Assembly (NCBI GenBank): GCA_019894815.1
Contig: JAGXNU010000055.1
Span: 1 to 10,596 of the forward strand
From: Promethearchaeota archaeon
GTDB lineage: Archaea; Asgardarchaeota; Lokiarchaeia; Sigyniarchaeales; SOKP01
Length of the DNA: 10,596 nt
Reading direction: 5' to 3'
Shown here: positions 5,970-10,596 of the stretch, one piece after another
Layout: each line of letters begins with the position of its first letter
Numbering within the stretch: position 1 is the stretch's first letter
Position numbers and translations under genes: made by a program
Notes under the pieces: model-generated
Told to the model about the DNA's origin: nothing
Databases searched by the model: none
The model's input: only the letters and a program-made list of their open reading frames with translations

Positions 5970-7682
5970 TTATTTTCTAAGTGTTTTTTTATCGACTTTG
6001 CCGATTACAGTCAGCGGAATATCTTCCATGACGTGGATTTTCTTGGGGACTTCATAGGCCGCACAATTTTCCTTGGCAAAATTAATGAAATCTTCTTTTA
6101 ATGCTTCTTCGTTGCCATCATATTCAAAATCGGGATCTAATTGAATGTATGCATTTACGATTTCAGAGCCAGGACGATCTGGATTAGGTTCACCAACTAA
6201 TGCGATTATGCCAACTGCAGGATGCTTGGATAAAGTATCTTCAACTTTCGCGCTGAAAACTTTGAATCCACCGACAATGATCATGTCTTTTGTTCGATCA
6301 ACAATCTTAACATAACCATCATGATCCATCACTCCGACATCTCCAGAATGCATGTATCCATCTTTATCTACTGCTTTAGCTGTTTCTTCAGGCTTATTGT
6401 AATATCCTTGCATGACTAATGGACCTGCAACGCAAATTTCACCCGGTTCTCCTAATGGTACTATTTCACCGGTATCCGCATCAACAATCTTCAAATCAAC
6501 ATTTTGAATTGGTAATCCTACTTTTCCAAGTATCTTTTTGCCAATAGAAGGGTTCATTGTGACCACAGGGCTTAGTTCAGTCATACCATATAATTCCAGC
6601 AATTTTCCTTGCCCAATTATCTCTTCAAGTTTTTCTTGAGATTCTTTTGGAAAGGGAGCGGCCGCTGAAATGCACATTCTTAATTTACTATGATCTAATC
6701 GTTTAAATTTTTTAAAGTTAATCAGGATCTGATATAAGGATGGGACATTTACAAGAACTGTTGGAGAGTAGGTTTTTATCTGATTGCAAATGTGTAATGC
6801 ATCTCTTGGATTAGCAATAAGGATTTGACCCCATCCTAAAGCAAGAGCACTTTCACATACTGTTAAACCTGCGATATGAAACATGGGGAATCCTGATAAT
6901 AACATTCCCTCGCCTTCTTCCCATTGAAGCCACGCTTTGATACATTTCATATTAGATAAGCAATTTCGGTGGCTTAACATGGCACCCTTAGGCGCTCCCG
7001 TAGTACCCCCAGTATATTGGATCCAACCAATATCATCGGGGAAAACATCCACTTTAGGTAATTCATCTGAGTAATTTGTCAAAACATCATCTTGAAAATT
7101 GTATACTGTCTTTCCCTCAAGAGGGGTGACTTCTCCAAAAGGTATATCTTGAACGGCTTTAATTTTTTCTTGTTGCTCTTTTGGAAATGAACCTACCACG
7201 CTTGTTGCTACAACGAGTTTAAGTTGCGGTAATGTTGATGCGATCTTTTTTAAACGATGTTCAAAAATAGCATCAAGGGTCACTAGTGCGACTTTTTTTC
7301 CTCCCTTTCCAAGATCGTCTAACTGATACTGCATTTGTACATCAGACATTAAAGGACTTACCCCCGACACAACACAACCCGCCTTTAGTGTGCCTATCAC
7401 TGAATAGATATATTCGGGAATATTAGCCAGATTAATTCCTACGGTATCTCCCTTATTAAATCCATTCTCAATAAGCATATTAGCAAATTGATTAGATCGT
7501 TTATCTACTTCACTAAAAGTTATTTCTAAGCCTTGATATGACAGAGCCATGTTATTAGGAAATTTATCAAACATTGCTCGTATATACTCGGGGTATGTAG
7601 TTTCGAACTCCTTAGGATCAAGATCTTTCACATCCGGATCCCAATTTTTCATCCAGAACCGACTTTCATAAGGATTTGTCAT
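5970..7682 (-). CDS. AMP-forming acyl-CoA synthetase (ligase), paralogue 2
   Basis: A 570-residue ANL-superfamily acyl-CoA ligase, closely related to the next gene downstream. In the C-terminal stretch from VDRTKD through AYIQ-DP I count 46 identical residues of 57. Motifs: A3 YTGGTTGAPKG at 223-233, GFPMFHIAGL at 264-273, A5 YGMTE at 365-369, A7 as SGD at 446-448 (threonine replaced by serine), A8 DRTKD at 462-466, and A10 K562 in PLTVIGK (556-562). The hinge segment is VFSAKVED, shared with paralogue 1. All catalytic features are present, so it should form acyl-CoA; differences around residues 255-300 may alter substrate choice (inference). The pair looks like a tandem duplication. The start is supported by its match to paralogue 1; the upstream bases ATGATTTAAAA give only a weak Shine-Dalgarno match. 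Spacers of 231 and 180 bp and separate T-rich ends suggest independent transcription. Confidence 0.93.
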   Translation of the reverse strand: MTNPYESRFWMKNWDPDVKDLDPKEFETTYPEYIRAMFDKFPNNMALSYQGLEITFSEVDKRSNQFANMLIENGFNKGDTVGINLANIPEYIYSVIGTLKAGCVVSGVSPLMSDVQMQYQLDDLGKGGKKVALVTLDAIFEHRLKKIASTLPQLKLVVATSVVGSFPKEQQEKIKAVQDIPFGEVTPLEGKTVYNFQDDVLTNYSDELPKVDVFPDDIGWIQYTGGTTGAPKGAMLSHRNCLSNMKCIKAWLQWEEGEGMLLSGFPMFHIAGLTVCESALALGWGQILIANPRDALHICNQIKTYSPTVLVNVPSLYQILINFKKFKRLDHSKLRMCISAAAPFPKESQEKLEEIIGQGKLLELYGMTELSPVVTMNPSIGKKILGKVGLPIQNVDLKIVDADTGEIVPLGEPGEICVAGPLVMQGYYNKPEETAKAVDKDGYMHSGDVGVMDHDGYVKIVDRTKDMIIVGGFKVFSAKVEDTLSKHPAVGIIALVGEPNPDRPGSEIVNAYIQLDPDFEYDGNEEALKEDFINFAKENCAAYEVPKKIHVMEDIPLTVIGKVDKKTLRK

Positions 7683-7750
7683 TTTTAAATCATTTTCAAT
7701 TTTTTTTTTTGATTAAATAAGTTGTTAAGTATTATTATTGATGGAATCGG

Positions 7751-7757
7751 TTATAAA
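7751..7757 (-). promoter_or_regulatory. Candidate TATA box for acyl-CoA synthetase paralogue 2
   Basis: The minus strand reads AAAACTTTATAACC, with core TTTATAA at 7751-7757, about 70 nt before the ATG. A start site 25 nt downstream would give a leader of about 45 nt. A similar string, CAAACTTTTTATTAG (5783-5797), precedes paralogue 1 at a comparable distance. Confidence 0.3.
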
Positions 7758-7822
7758 GTTTTAATATGAAAATGAATATCGAATATTTTGATCATATCTC
7801 GAATCGAAAATCTAGATAATGT

Positions 7823-7858
7823 AAATAATAAAATATAAAAAATAAATAGAAATAAGAT
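7823..7858 (-). terminator. T-rich 3' end of acyl-CoA synthetase 3
   Basis: Minus-strand sequence after the stop at 7863-7865 is strongly T-rich (CTTATTTCTATTTATTTTTTATATTTTATT), with T6 as the longest run (7837-7842). It is a plausible but not sharp terminator. The rest of the 180-bp spacer up to 7682 holds no gene that I can see. Confidence 0.3.
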
Positions 7859-7862
7859 TTAT

Positions 7863-9641
7863 TTATTGATTTCTTAGTTCTCGTTTTAATATCTTTCCAA
7901 CCACTGATTTAGGTAATTCAGGAACAAGTTCAATCTGACGAGGATACTTGTAAGGGCTTATATTTTCTTTAGCCCATTCTAAAAGATCATCTACGGAAAT
8001 TTTTCCTTGATATTCAGGTTTTAATGCTACAAATGCTTTGATATTTTCACCTACCTCTGTATCAGGGACACCTATAACTCCAACTTCTAGTACTGCAGCA
8101 TTCATGTACATTAAATCTTCTACTTCTCTGGGGAAGACGCCGTGTCCTTTGTATTTGATCATATCTCTCTTCCTATCTTTAATTCGAAGATATCCTCCGC
8201 TATCTATGCATCCTATATCTGCAGTATAATACCAAATTAATCCTTTTGAATCTTTACGTAGAGCATATTCACTATCCTTTTCCCTTCCCAAATAACCAAG
8301 CATTATTTGTGGACCAGTACAACATATCTCTCCAATATATTGGAATTCATCAATTCCACAATTTTCACAAGTTTCGTGAGGACATTGTGGTAATAATGTT
8401 TTTCCTTCTTCCGCGTCAACTATTTTAAGTAACGTATCTGATATAGGAAATCCTACAGTATTAATTTTTTGTAACTCGTCTTTGAACGGGTTAAGAGAGA
8501 CTACAGGTGAAAACTCTGACATGCCATATCCTTCAACTATTGCAGCACCAGTTATCTTCTCAAATTCATTTTTAACTTCTTCTGGAATTGCAGAAGCCGC
8601 ACTGATGCAGGCAATAAGGCAATCTAATTTTCCTTTATATTTTTGTGAATCTGGATCTTGATTGAGTTTTATATAAAGAGTAGGTACTCCTGGCATGTAT
8701 GTAACCTTTTCTTTCATGATGTAATTTAAAATCTTGGAAATTTTTTCAGGTGGACGAGGTAACAATACCATTTTCCATCCTTGAAGGACTGAAACTGTCA
8801 TGCCTATATTCCCAAACGAATGAGCAAGAGGAACTACTAAAAGCATTCCTCCTTTCCCTTTTAATTCCTTCATTTGAGGTAGCTGCGTTGATGCCCATGC
8901 ATCTACCTGTAAAGCATTTACCACCATTGAATAATGAGATGTCATTACTCCTTTAGGTACTCCCGTGGTTCCTCCCGTATATATCAAAATTGCAGTATCT
9001 TTCTTAAGATCATAATTAACTTTTGGAAGATCAATCTGATAACCACTCTTTAAAACCTCTTGAAATTTTGGACATTTTATTTCACCAACCTTTTCTGGCC
9101 AATTTTTCATTTGAGGGATCTTTCCTAGAGCAGCTCCAAGTTTTGCTTTTAATGGAGACAAAAATTCCCCCGTACCCGTGAAAATTATGTTCTTCAGAGT
9201 AGGCATCTTGCTTAAATCTTTTCCATCGAGATATTCTTCATAAAGAAAATCCAATATTATCATTGCTTTAGCTTTTGAATCATTTATTTGATGAACAATC
9301 TCCACGAACCTATTTACCGGAAGAATAGGATTTGATATGCCGCCAATTCGAAGAATAGCCCAATGTGCTATAACATATTGAGGCATATTCGGTAAATCTA
9401 TGGCCACGACATCTCCTTTCTTAATCCCTAATTTAGAAAGTCCCGTGGCAAATTGATCAACTAAGAGATCTAATTCTCCATACTTTATTCTAGATCCCTC
9501 AAAAAAAATAGCTTCGGATTCTGGAAATTCTTCAGCTGTTTTTTTTAAAAGCTGATCTATAGGAGTTACCTCATAGTCTATATGTTTTGGCGTCTCTTCT
9601 GGCCAATTTTTGTCCCAATAACGTTTGATTTCGTCACTCAT
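7863..9641 (-). CDS. AMP-forming acyl-CoA synthetase 3 with cysteine-rich insertion
   Basis: A 592-residue ANL-superfamily acyl-CoA ligase, clearly more distant from the other two synthetases in the window. Motifs: A3 YTGGTTGVPKG at 221-231, PLAHSFGNIG at 271-280, A5 YGMSE at 372-376, A8 DRKRD at 489-493, hinge segment VFPREVED at 502-509 (canonical, unlike the paralogues), and A10 K583 in PKSVVGK (577-583). A7 reads TAD at 473-475 rather than TGD. The unusual feature is an insertion of about 15 residues between 412 and 437, relative to the other two enzymes. It contains C420, C425 and C428 (CPHETCENCG), with C440 and C441 just after it, which suggests a small zinc-binding loop. It should activate a carboxylic acid to its CoA ester; the substrate is unknown. 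The start has AAGTGA 6 nt upstream and a TATA-like box about 50 nt upstream. Confidence 0.92.
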   Translation of the reverse strand: MSDEIKRYWDKNWPEETPKHIDYEVTPIDQLLKKTAEEFPESEAIFFEGSRIKYGELDLLVDQFATGLSKLGIKKGDVVAIDLPNMPQYVIAHWAILRIGGISNPILPVNRFVEIVHQINDSKAKAMIILDFLYEEYLDGKDLSKMPTLKNIIFTGTGEFLSPLKAKLGAALGKIPQMKNWPEKVGEIKCPKFQEVLKSGYQIDLPKVNYDLKKDTAILIYTGGTTGVPKGVMTSHYSMVVNALQVDAWASTQLPQMKELKGKGGMLLVVPLAHSFGNIGMTVSVLQGWKMVLLPRPPEKISKILNYIMKEKVTYMPGVPTLYIKLNQDPDSQKYKGKLDCLIACISAASAIPEEVKNEFEKITGAAIVEGYGMSEFSPVVSLNPFKDELQKINTVGFPISDTLLKIVDAEEGKTLLPQCPHETCENCGIDEFQYIGEICCTGPQIMLGYLGREKDSEYALRKDSKGLIWYYTADIGCIDSGGYLRIKDRKRDMIKYKGHGVFPREVEDLMYMNAAVLEVGVIGVPDTEVGENIKAFVALKPEYQGKISVDDLLEWAKENISPYKYPRQIELVPELPKSVVGKILKRELRNQ

Positions 9642-9647
9642 ATTAAA

Positions 9648-9653
9648 TCACTT
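9648..9653 (-). promoter_or_regulatory. AAGTGA ribosome binding site of acyl-CoA synthetase 3
   Basis: AAGTGA (then TTTAAT) precedes the ATG at 9639-9641 with 6 nt spacing. It matches the 3' half of GGAGGTGA, complementary to the 16S rRNA 3' end. It is the clearest example of this register in the window. Confidence 0.5.
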
Positions 9654-9686
9654 TTTAAAATTGTGATTATTAAGATCTTTACATTT

Positions 9687-9694
9687 TATTTAAA
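9687..9694 (-). promoter_or_regulatory. Candidate TATA box for acyl-CoA synthetase 3
   Basis: TTTAAATA on the minus strand matches the archaeal TATA consensus and ends about 46 nt before the ATG. Transcription starting about 25 nt downstream would give a leader of about 20 nt containing the AAGTGA ribosome binding site. Confidence 0.4.
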
Positions 9695-9710
9695 ATTAAA
9701 CTAATTTTTA

Positions 9711-9737
9711 ATATTGAAATATTGAAATATTGAAATA
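9711..9737. repeat. Octamer tandem repeat (ATATTGAA x3.4)
   Basis: Three perfect copies of ATATTGAA (9711-9718, 9719-9726, 9727-9734) are followed by a partial copy, ATA. The array lies 16 bp upstream of the candidate TATA box of the synthetase 3 gene. It is either a simple-sequence slippage tract or a tandem regulator site. Confidence 0.8.
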
Positions 9738-9739
9738 CT

Positions 9740-9749
9740 AAAAAAAAAA
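9740..9749 (-). terminator. T10 terminator of the metallo-beta-lactamase-fold gene
   Basis: Ten T residues on the minus strand begin 3 nt after the stop codon at 9753-9755. This suggests the hydrolase gene ends its own transcript rather than reading into the synthetase genes. Confidence 0.6.
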
Positions 9750-9752
9750 GAT

Positions 9753-10596
9753 TTAAAGATGAAATTCAGTACCTACCATCCCTAATGTATGTGAAGGATG
9801 ATTAGACATTAACTTATTAAAAATAAAACCTGTACAATGCATTCCACATATGATTTCAGGGTTTAAATCTTCGAAATATTTTACCTTTTCTTCAATTTTT
9901 TCAATTGGGTTCCATTCTTCATGAAAGCCTCCTATCACAGCATAAACTTTATCAATACCTGTTAACTTTTGACCATATTTGATTGTATTGTCAATTCCGC
10001 AGTGATCACACCCAGTTAAGACTACCAGACCTTTATCTTTAATATTAAAATAGATTGAAGTCTCGTCTCTGAAATAGTGCTTTTCAAATTCTTTTCTGCT
10101 TTTCATTATGTACATTCCTTTAGTTAGTTCATCGTCATCAAATAATTCAATTTCTCCACTAGTTGTTATCCCCTTATATAATTGAACTGGTTCTTTTGTC
10201 TCAATTACTTCTATAGCATTCTCACTTGCTAGCTTTTGGACTAGACCTTTACTAAATAGGGGTAATTTCGCGCTTAATTTAAGTTTTCCTTCTTTTTCAA
10301 GGCGTTTAACTGAAGCTGCTAAATCTTCTACTGGTAGTTCCTCTCCACTGTTAGTGACTGCTGCAAAAAATTGTTGATAGCAGTCTGGGTTTAAATAAAA
10401 CTGCGTTCCATTGCTAAGCTCTGGGATAACACTTGATAGTCCACCGAAATGATCAAAATGCCCATGACTTAATATTAATTTTTCGACATCCTTAAAGTTC
10501 ATACCAAATTGTTTACAATTATGCATTATTGCCTGAGTTAATCCTCCTGCATCTAACATGAAAAGATGACTTACTTCATCTTCTTGCACGTGTATA
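9753..10596 (-). CDS. Metallo-beta-lactamase-fold hydrolase, COG1237 type (5' end cut by window)
   Basis: C-terminal part of a metal-dependent hydrolase. The frame is open to the window edge. A GTG at 10587-10589 is in frame but lies within the conserved fold (the next residues lead into FMLDAGG, the first beta-hairpin), so the true start is probably some tens of codons further upstream. Numbering from that GTG, metal ligands are H42, H44, D46 and H47 in SHGHFDH, H196 in GCDHCGI, and H251 in HCTG; GGFH is at 220-223. This motif set (GC-H-GI, GGFH, HCTG) is typical of COG1237. Members are often annotated as dihydropterin ribofuranosyl-aminobenzene phosphate synthase (the MJ0301 type) in methanopterin metabolism, but that assignment is weak for most of the family and I do not claim it here. 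It is encoded upstream of the synthetase genes on the same strand but has its own T10 terminator. Confidence 0.88.
   Translation of the reverse strand, partial: IHVQEDEVSHLFMLDAGGLTQAIMHNCKQFGMNFKDVEKLILSHGHFDHFGGLSSVIPELSNGTQFYLNPDCYQQFFAAVTNSGEELPVEDLAASVKRLEKEGKLKLSAKLPLFSKGLVQKLASENAIEVIETKEPVQLYKGITTSGEIELFDDDELTKGMYIMKSRKEFEKHYFRDETSIYFNIKDKGLVVLTGCDHCGIDNTIKYGQKLTGIDKVYAVIGGFHEEWNPIEKIEEKVKYFEDLNPEIICGMHCTGFIFNKLMSNHPSHTLGMVGTEFHL

Noticed and set aside
10587..10589. GTG codon as the start of the metallo-beta-lactamase-fold gene.
   Set aside because: The frame stays open to the window edge, and starting here would remove the first strands of the fold before the HGHFDH motif, so the gene is treated as cut by the edge.
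4014..10596. One operon containing the hydrolase and all three synthetases.
   Set aside because: Spacers of 111-231 bp, T-tracts after most of the genes and separate TATA-like boxes argue for individual transcription units, although read-through cannot be excluded.

Overview
The window reads as a piece of an AT-rich archaeal chromosome, most likely from an Asgard archaeon of Lokiarchaeia type. Three things point there: a 20S proteasome alpha subunit, a small GTPase carrying eukaryote-like Rab signature motifs, and a group of AMP-forming acyl-CoA synthetases. T-tract terminators without hairpins and TATA-like boxes fit an archaeon. The lineage is an inference from gene content and base composition; no rRNA or other marker is present to prove it.

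Layout. Positions 1-128 may hold the last codons of a plus-strand gene, followed by a T9 run. Two minus-strand genes follow: proteasome alpha (psmA-like) and, upstream of it, the Rab-like GTPase. A 217-bp divergent intergenic region (1661-1877) separates these from three plus-strand genes: a Sir2-family NAD-dependent deacylase with a duplicated Shine-Dalgarno element, a six-helix DUF998-type membrane protein, and an unrecognised four-helix membrane protein starting at TTG. Convergent terminators near 3914-4000 close this block. The rest is on the minus strand. In order of transcription it holds a metallo-beta-lactamase-fold hydrolase (COG1237 type, N-terminus cut by the window edge) and three AMP-forming acyl-CoA synthetases. 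The last two synthetases are close paralogues. The first is more distant and carries a cysteine-rich insertion. Each synthetase has its own intergenic region of 111-231 bp and its own T-rich end, so they look like separate transcription units rather than one tight operon.

How the genes may work together. The synthetases would activate carboxylic acids (probably fatty or other organic acids) to acyl-CoA thioesters. All three end in a PX4GK motif containing the A10 catalytic lysine, the class of site that is acetylated and reversed by sirtuins in bacteria. A sirtuin gene lies about 1.4 kb from the nearest synthetase gene, so post-translational control of acyl-CoA synthesis is a reasonable hypothesis, though it is unproven. 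Proteasome and GTPase genes are housekeeping or cell-biology genes with no visible mechanistic link to the rest.

I see no CRISPR array, insertion sequence, tRNA, rRNA or clear defence system. The most unusual sequence-level items are the cysteine-rich insertion in the first synthetase, the tandemly duplicated ribosome binding site of the sirtuin gene, and the AAGTGA-type ribosome binding sites that shift two likely start codons.
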